Shown piece after piece: positions 51,140-58,170 of a stretch of DNA of 64,000 bases. Source of the DNA: Achromobacter pestifer (GTDB taxonomy: Bacteria > Pseudomonadota > Gammaproteobacteria > Burkholderiales > Burkholderiaceae_B). The stretch lies in the NCBI RefSeq assembly GCF_013267355.1, contig NZ_CP053985.1, positions 1,798,001 through 1,862,000 of the forward strand, read 5' to 3'. The translations under genes were made by a program, and so were the position numbers. Position 1 is the stretch's first letter. The number at the start of each line of letters is the position of its first letter. Below the pieces are notes generated by a model. The model was not told the DNA's origin and made no database searches. It saw only the letters and a list, made by a program, of their open reading frames with translations.

Positions 51140-52341
51140 CTCCTGCCACACCCGCGGATGCGAACGCCTGCGTTCGCGCCTCCACGCTGGTCATCGGCGG
51201 CGGCCTGCTGGGCTGCGCAATCGCCTACTACCTTGCCAAGGCCGGCGTCGACGTAGTGCTGGCCGAAAAAAGCCAGATCAACAGCCAGGCCTCTGGCCGC
51301 AACGCAGGCAGCCTCCATTTCCAGCTCGAGTACCGCATGATCGAGCACGGCCTGGAAAGCGCGCGCAAGGCCGCCGAAGCCATTCCCCTGCACCTGCACG
51401 CCCAGCGCGCCTGGAGCGGCCTTGCCGCCGAACTGCAGGACGATCTCGGCGTGGTCCAGCATGGCGGGCTGATGGTGGCCGAAACCGGCGAGCAAGTGGA
51501 ACGGCTGGAGCAGAAGGTTGCGCTCGAGCAAGCCGCCGGCTTGCAGATCGAGCTGCTCGATCGCAACGCGGTGCGGAGCCGGGCGCCCTACCTGAGCCCT
51601 GCCATCCTGGCGGCGGCTTTCTGCCCTGGCGAAGGCAAGGCTGATCCGAGGCGCAGCGCATTGGCCTATGCCCGGGCGGCCGCCCGCCTGGGCGCGCGCA
51701 TCCGCAGCGCAACTGGCGTGCGCTCGCTGCAACGCGACGGACGGACCTGGCGCATCGCGCTGGACGGCGGCGTATCCTGCCAGGCCGACAACGTGGTGCT
51801 TGCCGCGGGCGTATGGTCGGGCCGGATCGCGCAAATGGCGGGCGTGACGCTGCCAGTAAGCGCCGTCGGCCTGACCATGGCCGCCACCGCGCGAACCCAA
51901 CCGTTCATCAAGCACCTGATCCAGCATGCGGGGCGGCGCCTGTCCATGAAGCAGACGCCCGAAGGCAATGTGCTCATCGGCGGCGGCTGGCCCGCCGCGC
52001 TGCCCCAGAGCGCCGGCATTCTCGACCTCGAGCGTCAGCCAGAACTGCTGCTGCCCTCGCTGGCAGGCAACCTGCACGCCGCCACGGCCGTCATTCCTGC
52101 CGTCGGGGAGCTGCCGGTGCTGCGCGTCTGGACCGGCGCCACCGCGCTGGTTTCCGACCAGTTGCCGCTCATTGGCGCCGTTCCCAAGGCCGCCGGCCTT
52201 TTCATCGCCACAGGCGGATCGGCTTTCACCCTGGGGCCCACCTATGCGCAAATCCTGGCCGACGACATACTCGGCCGGCCCCGGACGTTCGACGCCTCTC
52301 CCTACGACCCCAAACGCTTCGGGAGCCTGACCTTTGCCTGA
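51136..52341 (+). CDS. FAD-dependent oxidoreductase, DadA/opine oxidase beta subunit type
   Basis: A 401-residue flavoprotein of the D-amino acid oxidase superfamily. The dinucleotide motif VIGGGLLGCAIAYYLAKAG is near residue 19, followed by the SQASGRNAGS loop typical of OoxB/HcnC-like subunits. The C-terminal TGATALVSDQLPLIGAVP region closes the FAD site. It starts with a GTG that overlaps the stop of the DapA-like gene, and the next gene starts before its stop. It is the catalytic subunit of a heterotrimeric amine dehydrogenase, here with an iron-sulfur subunit and a second flavoprotein. Confidence 0.87.
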   Translation: MTPATPADANACVRASTLVIGGGLLGCAIAYYLAKAGVDVVLAEKSQINSQASGRNAGSLHFQLEYRMIEHGLESARKAAEAIPLHLHAQRAWSGLAAELQDDLGVVQHGGLMVAETGEQVERLEQKVALEQAAGLQIELLDRNAVRSRAPYLSPAILAAAFCPGEGKADPRRSALAYARAAARLGARIRSATGVRSLQRDGRTWRIALDGGVSCQADNVVLAAGVWSGRIAQMAGVTLPVSAVGLTMAATARTQPFIKHLIQHAGRRLSMKQTPEGNVLIGGGWPAALPQSAGILDLERQPELLLPSLAGNLHAATAVIPAVGELPVLRVWTGATALVSDQLPLIGAVPKAAGLFIATGGSAFTLGPTYAQILADDILGRPRTFDASPYDPKRFGSLTFA

Positions 52342-52627
52342 CGCCACACGACTGCAGGACCGGGTCGCCAGACCCGCCCGGATCCGCATCTACATCAATG
52401 ACCGCGAGACCTCGGCCTATCCCGGGGAGACTGTCGCCACCGCCCTGCTGGCGGCCGGCGTCTCGGTCTTCCGCCGCAGCCACGGCCACGCGGCGCACGC
52501 ACCGGTCTGCAACATGGGCGTCTGCTTCGAATGCCTGGTCACCATCGACGGCTGCCAGTCGGTACGCAGCTGCATGACCTTGGTAAAGGAAGACATGTGC
52601 ATCGAGGTTCCTTCGAATGTTGAATAG
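52334..52627 (+). CDS. 2Fe-2S ferredoxin-like subunit of the oxidase (OoxC/HcnA type)
   Basis: A 97-residue protein with one plant-type 2Fe-2S centre. Cysteines at 59, 64, 67 and 80 form the C-x4-C-x2-C-x12-C pattern; Cys74 and Cys89 are extra. The start is TTG 52334, overlapping the previous gene by eight bases, and the last 11 bases overlap the next gene. It would carry electrons between the two flavoprotein subunits. Confidence 0.85.
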   Translation: MPDATRLQDRVARPARIRIYINDRETSAYPGETVATALLAAGVSVFRRSHGHAAHAPVCNMGVCFECLVTIDGCQSVRSCMTLVKEDMCIEVPSNVE

Positions 52628-54098
52628 TGCCAACCAGAACACCGCCGAGCAGGCGGATACGCAGTTTGATCTCATCATTGTGGGAGCTGGACCCGCAGGC
52701 CTGTCGGCGGCATTGACCGCGGCTGACCACGGACTGCGCGTCGTGGTGATCGACGAACAACACGACGTCGGCGGCCAGATTTTCAGGCAGGCGCCCAGCA
52801 CCTTCCAGAGCGAGCCCAGCAGCGCCTTCAAAAGCTATCCCTTCGGCCGGAAGCTGCTTGAACAGGCGCGACAGTCGACGCAGATCCAATGGCGCTTCGG
52901 CAGCACCGCCTGGGGCGTGTTCCGCAGGCCGGATCACCCCGGCGTAAGGGTCGGCATCAACTGCGGCAGCCACGCGGCAATGATTGACGGCGCCGCGCTG
53001 TTGATCGCCACCGGCGCCTACGACCTGCCCGTGGCCTTCCCCGGCTGGACCCTGCCGGGCGTCATGTCCGCCGGCGGCGTGCAAACCCTGATGAAGAGCC
53101 AGTTTCTTCGGCCGGGGAGGCGCTTCGTCCTGGCCGGCTCCCACCCCCTGTTGCTGCTGGTCGCAGACCTTCTGGTCGAGTCCGGCGCGGAGGTCGCCGA
53201 AGTTGCCATCGCGCGTCCGAAGCCGTCGCTGGCCGAGCTGCTGTCCTCCTGGCGGGCGCTGCCCGGGCACCTCGACCTGTTCCGGCAGGCGGCCAGCGCG
53301 CTGCGCAACCTGCGGCGGCATCGGGTCCCGATACGCTTTGCCACGCTGCTGACGCGTGCCTCGGGAAATGGGGCGGTGGAGCAGGTTGTGCTGAGCAACG
53401 CCACGCCGGAATGGGAGCCCATTGCCGGCACCGAACGCGCGCTGCAGACCGACATTCTGGTCACTGGCTACGGGCTGCTCGCCTCCACTGAACTGGCTCG
53501 CCAGGCCGGCTGCGCAACCGTATGGCGGCCAGGGCAAGGCGGCTGGATCGTATCGCACGACGAACGCATGCGAACCAGCCGGCCGCGGGTTTTCGTGGCG
53601 GGAGAACCTGCCGGGATAGGCGGCGCCGAAATGGCTGCCATCGAAGGGCGCATTGCCGCCTTGCAGGCCGTGCTGGATCTGCGCGGCGGCGCACCCGATC
53701 AAGCCATCCAGGCATCCTTGCGCCAGGAAGACAACGCGCGCCGCAAGGCAAGCCGCTTCAGCGAAGCCGTGCTTCGATTCTTCGAACCCAGGCTGGACGC
53801 CCTGACAAAACTCGCCACGCCGCAAACCACCGTCTGCCGCTGCGAGGAAGTCACGGCCGGAGCCGTGCAGTCATTCCTGGCGGACAACCCGCACGCCAGC
53901 GACGTAAACAGCGTCAAGCTAGCCTGCCGCACGGGGATGGGATTCTGCCAGGGGCGCTATTGCCAGCACACCGTCGCCCATATGGTGGCCGCGACGCGCA
54001 AAATGGAGGTCGACGCGGCGGGCGCCTTCACCGCTCGGGCCCCAGTCAAACCGGTGCCGGTCGCGGCGCTGGCAGGCCTGCTGGAGCAAACACCGTGA
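52617..54098 (+). CDS. FAD/NAD(P)-binding oxidoreductase, alpha subunit (OoxA/HcnB type)
   Basis: A 493-residue flavoprotein. The N-terminal FAD motif IIVGAGPAGLSAALTAADHG is followed by EQHDVGGQIFRQAP, a second nucleotide motif FVLAGSHPLLLLVADLL, and a C-terminal BFD-like iron-sulfur domain with CRCEEVT and later KLACRTGMGFCQGRYC. The subunit set matches D-hydroxyproline dehydrogenase (LhpBEF), opine oxidase and HCN synthase; the linked DapA-like and RidA genes favour the first. It is the last gene of the operon. About ten bases beyond its stop begins the truncated toxin gene of the opposite strand. Confidence 0.88.
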   Translation: MLNSANQNTAEQADTQFDLIIVGAGPAGLSAALTAADHGLRVVVIDEQHDVGGQIFRQAPSTFQSEPSSAFKSYPFGRKLLEQARQSTQIQWRFGSTAWGVFRRPDHPGVRVGINCGSHAAMIDGAALLIATGAYDLPVAFPGWTLPGVMSAGGVQTLMKSQFLRPGRRFVLAGSHPLLLLVADLLVESGAEVAEVAIARPKPSLAELLSSWRALPGHLDLFRQAASALRNLRRHRVPIRFATLLTRASGNGAVEQVVLSNATPEWEPIAGTERALQTDILVTGYGLLASTELARQAGCATVWRPGQGGWIVSHDERMRTSRPRVFVAGEPAGIGGAEMAAIEGRIAALQAVLDLRGGAPDQAIQASLRQEDNARRKASRFSEAVLRFFEPRLDALTKLATPQTTVCRCEEVTAGAVQSFLADNPHASDVNSVKLACRTGMGFCQGRYCQHTVAHMVAATRKMEVDAAGAFTARAPVKPVPVAALAGLLEQTP

Positions 54099-54109
54099 GG
54101 CCGCCTCCG

Positions 54110-54376
54110 CTGAAGTACGAACACAGATAGCCCGCGCTGCCGGATGACCTGACGTTCGGCGCCGCTTTGCTTGCGAAATTTGTCGCAAGATACGATCGCC
54201 CAATGTCCGGCGTTACCCAACGCGGCCAGCCATTCTTCGTCTTTGGTATCCGCCGCGAATTTCTCGCGTAGATGGCATACCTGGCCAAGCTCGGCATCAA
54301 GAAATATGCGTTTACTCGCGGCAGAGAATATGCCCGCCCAACCAGGCCGCAGATTATTGTCGAACAGAAAGTTCAA
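54110..54376 (-). pseudogene. PIN-like toxin gene (DUF5615/PIN_8 type), 3' end lost
   Basis: About 89 residues of a PIN-like toxin. The N-terminus NFLFDNNLRPG carries the first acidic residue, FLDAELGQVCHL and TKDEEWLAALG follow, and VSCDKFRKQ carries the next acidic site; all are typical of DUF5615-like toxins. After GLSVFVLQ the frame enters antisense sequence of the oxidase gene and continues about 50 residues to a stop at 53957 without family similarity. The normal C-terminus is therefore missing. Translation starts with TTG that overlaps the antitoxin stop by TTGA. Confidence 0.65.
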
Positions 54377-55089
54377 TTTGCGGTCCGCCGCAAGCTCTCT
54401 TCGAACTTGACGGCGGAACGGACATACCTCGGCGCCACGTTGTAGGCCTCAGACGTGATGTGCAACGCGCGGTCGCTTGCCCCTTCCGCCAGGAAAGAAG
54501 CGCACAGCGCATCCGTGGGCATACCCGTATCTTCAATGATTGGACTGCCGAACTGCCGGGAAGGGTCGAGTACGACTCGATCACGCCGAGATGCCGGATA
54601 CCATCTCGTTGCCTGGGAACCGCTGTATTCGATTCCAGCGTACAGAGACGGGTGAATGATGTCTTTAAAGACGCCCTGCCTGCTGCGCAGGCCGACCATC
54701 GCCCCCTCGCTCTCGACCTGCTTTATGGCATCCCCGAATATGGTCTTGCCGTCGGTCTTGAACTGCAGGGTGGTGAATGGATACTCCACGCCATAGATCG
54801 CCTGAGCGTTCTCCAGGTATCGACGAATCACGGCTAGGGGCACACCATGAGCGATGAACGCCTGCACAAAGCGCGCCTCCAGCAGATCGCGAAAGCCAAT
54901 GACGGGTTCATCGTAAGTCGCCAAATCTACCTGCGTTTTCCACAACGGCGCGGAAAATGCACGTACGGCTTTCTCGCCCCGGCCTTTTTGGTAGTGATAC
55001 CCGAAAAGCCAGCGATTGAGGTCGCGAGACTGTGCTTGGACTAGCCTAGTAGCTTCCCGCAGCGAGTACATGCCGGTGCCGTCGCACAT
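54373..55089 (-). CDS. DUF433-type antitoxin
   Basis: A 238-residue protein of the DUF433/VapB-like antitoxin group. The N-terminal MerR-like part GMYSLREATRLVQ and the central SLYAGIEYSGSQATRWYP are typical, and the C-terminal TDALCASFLAEG with HITSEAYNVAPRYVRSAVKFEESL is the DUF433 domain. I start at the ATG at 55089; the frame continues upstream to 55302 but into the tRNA terminator. Its stop overlaps the start of the PIN-like toxin, the usual order antitoxin-toxin. Confidence 0.78.
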   Translation of the reverse strand: MCDGTGMYSLREATRLVQAQSRDLNRWLFGYHYQKGRGEKAVRAFSAPLWKTQVDLATYDEPVIGFRDLLEARFVQAFIAHGVPLAVIRRYLENAQAIYGVEYPFTTLQFKTDGKTIFGDAIKQVESEGAMVGLRSRQGVFKDIIHPSLYAGIEYSGSQATRWYPASRRDRVVLDPSRQFGSPIIEDTGMPTDALCASFLAEGASDRALHITSEAYNVAPRYVRSAVKFEESLRRTAN

Positions 55090-55172
55090 GGGAAGGACTG
55101 AGAGATATCCGAACGAATTTAGCACCGGGCTATCGACTTCCCCCGGATGAAACCGTCTGACAAATAGGCATG

Positions 55173-55205
55173 AAAAAGCCCCACCGTGCATCACGTGTGG
55201 GGCTT
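55173..55205 (-). terminator. Terminator downstream of the tRNA 3' remnant
   Basis: Perfect nine-base arms AAGCCCCAC and GTGGGGCTT, read on the minus strand and followed by a run of five T. It lies 44 bases beyond the CCA end of the tRNA remnant, the normal place for a tRNA terminator. A second hairpin, CGTCGCTT/AAGCGACG, lies between at 55213-55234. Confidence 0.75.
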
Positions 55206-55249
55206 GAGTGCTCGTCGCTTTGTTCCAAGCGACGATCCATAAGTATTCT

Positions 55250-55264
55250 TGGCGGACAGAGGGG
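55250..55264 (-). other. 3' end of a tRNA gene (Ser-like), putative attachment core
   Basis: Read on the minus strand this is CCCC-TCTGTCC-G-CCA: the end of a T stem, a seven-base acceptor strand, discriminator G and encoded CCA. Discriminator G73 is typical of tRNA-Ser. Upstream on that strand the similarity to a tRNA stops at once and no T loop is present. An integrase gene starts 147 bases away, so this is most likely attL of an element integrated at the 3' end of a tRNA gene. Confidence 0.6.
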
Positions 55265-55363
55265 CCGCCAACATTAATTCCGAGACAGTCCAGGAAATAC
55301 AAAATTTTCCTTTAAAAACAACAATATTTCGGAAAATACTGTCCGCCGGATTCCAATGAATTC

Positions 55364-55390
55364 CTATCAAATCCGTTATAATTTTGATAG
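55364..55390 (+). promoter_or_regulatory. Integrase promoter with flanking inverted repeat
   Basis: CTATCAAA and TTTGATAG are perfect inverted copies that enclose a TATAAT at 55377-55382, 21 bases before the integrase ATG at 55411. A repressor bound here would cover the -10 box, so this is a candidate autoregulatory or excisionase-controlled site. Confidence 0.6.
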
Positions 55391-55410
55391 TCAATTTGTG
55401 AGTTGAATAA

Positions 55411-56610
55411 ATGGCGCGATCAATCAACAGGCTCACGGCCATTGGGGCAGCCCGCCTGGAAAAGCCGGGGCTGTATAGCGATGGCGGCGGCCTCTATTTG
55501 CAGATTACAGCGGCTGGCGTGAAGTCCTGGCTACTGCGCTATATGCGCAACGGGCGTGCCCGAGGGATGGGCCTAGGGCCTCTTCATACGATCAGCCTTG
55601 CCGAGGCCCGCGCCAAGGCGCTCGCCTGCCGTCAGCAACTGCTCGAAGGGATCGATCCCCTGGAGGCCAAGAGCGCCGCCAAGATAGCGGAAAAGCTCTC
55701 TGCGGCCAACTCGATCACGTTCGATCAATGCGCCGACGCATATATCGCAGCCCACCAGGCGGGCTGGCGGAATGCCAAACATGCTGATCAGTGGACAAAC
55801 ACGCTGAGGACATACGCAAGCCCAGTCTTCGGTACAGCAACTGTCTCCCTCATCGATACCCCGCTCGTACTCAAGGTACTTGAGCCGATCTGGCAAACGA
55901 AAACAGAAACCGCCACGCGGGTACGCGGCCGGATCGAATCCATCCTGGACTGGGCGACCGTTCGCGGCTATCGGACTGGCGAGAATCCCGCACGCTGGAA
56001 GGGACACCTGGATCATCTGCTGCCCAAGCGATCCAAAGTGCAACGCGTCAAACATCATCCTGCATTGCCGTACAAGGATGCTCCTGCGTTCTTTCAAACG
56101 CTGCGAGCCCAATCCAGCAACTCGCAAAAGGCTTTGGCCTTCCTCATCCTGACCGCGACCCGTACCAACGAAACGATTGGGGCTCAATGGAAGGAGATCG
56201 ATCTGTCGGCTGGCACTTGGACAATTCCTGCTGAGCGCATGAAAGCGGGCAAAGAGCATCGTGTACCTCTGTCCAAAGCTACGCTTGAGCTTCTGCATGA
56301 AGCGCGGACGGAGCACGCGACCGGTGATGACTATGTGTTCGTCGGGCAGAAGGTGGGGCGCCCTCTTTCAAATATGGCGTTCCTCCAGCTGCTGAAACGG
56401 ATGAACCGCGGCGACATCACTGCGCATGGATTCCGCTCTACCTTTCGGGACTGGGTGGGGGAAACCACTGCTCACGCTCGAGAAATCGCCGAGGCTGCGT
56501 TGGCGCACACCATTAAAGACAAATCCGAGGCCGCCTACGCTCGTGGCGATCTATTCATGAAGCGAATGGCTCTCATGGACGATTGGGCCACCTTCCTCTT
56601 GACCCAATAA
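55411..56610 (+). CDS. Tyrosine-type site-specific integrase (P4-like)
   Basis: A 399-residue integrase. Residues 1-80 are the DUF4102-like arm-binding domain (GLYSDGGGLYLQITAAGVKSW, partly quoted), a core-binding domain follows, and the catalytic domain has Arg251 (TATRTNE), His339 and Arg342 (HGFRSTFRDW), His366 (ALAHTIKD) and the nucleophile Tyr376 (EAAYARGD), all intact. Enzymes of this group insert genomic islands at the 3' end of tRNA genes, which agrees with the tRNA remnant beside it. GC falls from here onward. Confidence 0.94.
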   Translation: MARSINRLTAIGAARLEKPGLYSDGGGLYLQITAAGVKSWLLRYMRNGRARGMGLGPLHTISLAEARAKALACRQQLLEGIDPLEAKSAAKIAEKLSAANSITFDQCADAYIAAHQAGWRNAKHADQWTNTLRTYASPVFGTATVSLIDTPLVLKVLEPIWQTKTETATRVRGRIESILDWATVRGYRTGENPARWKGHLDHLLPKRSKVQRVKHHPALPYKDAPAFFQTLRAQSSNSQKALAFLILTATRTNETIGAQWKEIDLSAGTWTIPAERMKAGKEHRVPLSKATLELLHEARTEHATGDDYVFVGQKVGRPLSNMAFLQLLKRMNRGDITAHGFRSTFRDWVGETTAHAREIAEAALAHTIKDKSEAAYARGDLFMKRMALMDDWATFLLTQ

Positions 56611-56687
56611 GCTTCAAATCGAATGCACTTTATTTACCTTTATTCTTATAAACACCAAGACATGAACACATTTCCAAGGAATCCTAG

Positions 56688-57461
56688 GTGAACGAAGTCA
56701 TTGCCCCCAAAAAGCAAAAGTCCTCGAAGCGAAAGCTAAGGGGGACATGGTCTGTAGTTCCAGCTCCTCATTCTGAGCTTCCAAACGGGAGGGAGCTGAC
56801 AGCCTACGTTGACTACGAAACGTGGGAAGCCAGTCGTTGGGCTTGGGAATTTCTACGCAGGAATAAAGAATTCCAGAAGGCTTGTGATAGCTTGCCTCAA
56901 GAGAGGGAGGATCGCATTCTCAAGCTGAAAAAATTAATCAGAAATTACGGGTTGACTCAATTCAAACACTGGAAAGAGGAATATGGTTCTGGGCGAGATA
57001 ACCAACCAATCTTCGATGGCGTTCGTATTCGAGCCAACCTAAAGGAAGACCCCATGGATCTTTCTGACATACCTCCACTGGAGAAAGGACAAGCTCTAAT
57101 TCTTTTAGAAATCCTTCCATGCCTCGACGATCTCGAATTACTTCAAAAGCGAATGACCTTTGCCTACAAGCAGCTAGAGGAAAGACTGCGAAAATATGCC
57201 GAAAAAAACAAACTAGAAAAGCCGGTTTCCCGCAAGCCGAAGATAAACAAGTCTGAAGATCTCATTGCGCACCTCCGGATACTAGACTTAAGGGGTCAAG
57301 CAAAGGAGGACAGGCTGAATCCTGCTGAACGCTTTAAAACGGTTTACCCAAGCGAGGATAAGGAACTGGATGCGCATACCAAAGTACAGAGAGAGAAAGA
57401 TCGTTTTAAGACAGCACGAAGACTTTCCAGCAAGGACTATTTGACTCTAGCCCTTATCTGA
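56688..57461 (+). CDS. Hypothetical protein with DUF6499-like N-terminal segment
   Basis: A 257-residue hydrophilic, basic protein without membrane segments. The segment YVDYETWEASRWAWEFLRRNKEFQKAC resembles the WEFLRRN motif of the DUF6499 group of integrative elements (quoted here in part: WAWEFLRRNKEFQKAC). The C-terminal half is rich in Lys, Glu and Arg and ends with an RRLSSKDYLTLALI stretch. It starts with GTG after a good AAGGA at 56676-56680. GC is low (AT-rich codons), clearly unlike the core genes. A DNA-binding role in the element is plausible but unproven. Confidence 0.65.
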   Translation: MNEVIAPKKQKSSKRKLRGTWSVVPAPHSELPNGRELTAYVDYETWEASRWAWEFLRRNKEFQKACDSLPQEREDRILKLKKLIRNYGLTQFKHWKEEYGSGRDNQPIFDGVRIRANLKEDPMDLSDIPPLEKGQALILLEILPCLDDLELLQKRMTFAYKQLEERLRKYAEKNKLEKPVSRKPKINKSEDLIAHLRILDLRGQAKEDRLNPAERFKTVYPSEDKELDAHTKVQREKDRFKTARRLSSKDYLTLALI

Positions 57462-57491
57462 GATGAACAACATTCGGGCAATAAAATCACG

Positions 57492-57532
57492 CGAGGGGAG
57501 GGCTCACGTTGAACCGCAACGTACTCCCCTCG
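57492..57532. repeat. Nested perfect hairpin
   Basis: Outer arms CGAGGGGAG and CTCCCCTCG are perfect and enclose a second perfect hairpin, ACGTTG/CAACGT, with loop AACCG. It lies 30 bases after the stop of the previous gene and may be its terminator, or a structured replication or mobilisation site of the element; it is one of two strong hairpins before the Rep-like gene. Confidence 0.55.
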
Positions 57533-57652
57533 AAAACCTGACGCGCACATAAGGGGGAGCACGTCAGTACTGTAATGTGCCAATCTATACGAGACGTTTT
57601 GGTCTCCTTATAGTAGTCGTGCGCTTTCCAACCACGACTCTAAGGAACATAA

Positions 57653-57898
57653 ATGTCGCTCCCTTTGAACCAAGCGTCTCCCGACTCAACGCGCTCTCCC
57701 GCAAACGCAGAGGCCGGGACGACATTCTTGCGGCGACAATCTGTCGAACAGATGACCGGCCTCAGTCGCTCATCGATCTACAGCTTCATGGCGCGGGATC
57801 TATTCCCCAAACCGATTCCGATCGGGCCGAAAGCCGTCCGCTGGTCCAGCCGCGAAATTCTGTCGTGGATGTCTGAGCGCACCGCCCAGCGCGGATAG
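57653..57898 (+). CDS. AlpA-family DNA-binding regulator
   Basis: An 81-residue protein with a MerR-like/AlpA helix-turn-helix. FLRRQSVEQMTGLSRSSIYS is the first part and FPKPIPIGPKAVRWSSREI the second (wing), the standard AlpA pattern. Such proteins act as excisionase-type regulators of P4-like elements and prophages and often lie close to the integrase, as here. Start ATG 57653 is close to an AAGGAA site. Confidence 0.88.
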   Translation: MSLPLNQASPDSTRSPANAEAGTTFLRRQSVEQMTGLSRSSIYSFMARDLFPKPIPIGPKAVRWSSREILSWMSERTAQRG

Positions 57899-58025
57899 GC
57901 CACTTCAGGCCATAAAACAGCGCTCCACACACCTACCAACGCCGTTCGTCACTCCCAGCATCGCTACTGTTCACGGCATCTCGTAGCACCGTAAGACGCA
58001 TCACCGATTAGAACGCAAGAAAACT

Positions 58026-58050
58026 GCACGCCGCCGATTTGCCGGCGTGC
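58026..58050. repeat. Hairpin upstream of the Rep-like gene
   Basis: GCACGCCG and CGGCGTGC are perfect inverted copies around nine bases, about 120 bases before the Rep-like start. It is a candidate recognition hairpin for a rolling-circle type initiator, or a terminator of the AlpA transcript (no T-tract). Confidence 0.45.
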
Positions 58051-58170
58051 GGGCCTCGCTCAGCCTAACGCTTTGCGAGGTAGTCATTACCTTATATAGA
58101 TACACATTCTGTCGTACCCCTAGCGACCCAATGGCCAGAGTCACGACAGAAGCATCCAAGGAATCCTGAA

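Larger units (their letters stand above)
55090..55410. other. Attachment-site region between antitoxin and integrase
   Basis: This 321-base stretch has no gene. From left to right it holds a tRNA-type terminator (55173-55205), a hairpin (55213-55234), a 15-base remnant of a tRNA 3' end (55250-55264), a 9-base inverted copy of that sequence (55339-55347), and the integrase promoter with a flanking inverted repeat (55364-55390). Confidence 0.65.

Noticed and set aside
55339..55347. Second attachment-like copy of the tRNA end
   Set aside because: Only nine bases match and the orientation is inverted, so it is not a direct repeat that could serve as the partner attachment site.
57577..57876. 99-codon plus-strand frame overlapping the AlpA gene
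   Set aside because: Different frame over the same bases; the AlpA frame has the helix-turn-helix motif and a ribosome site.
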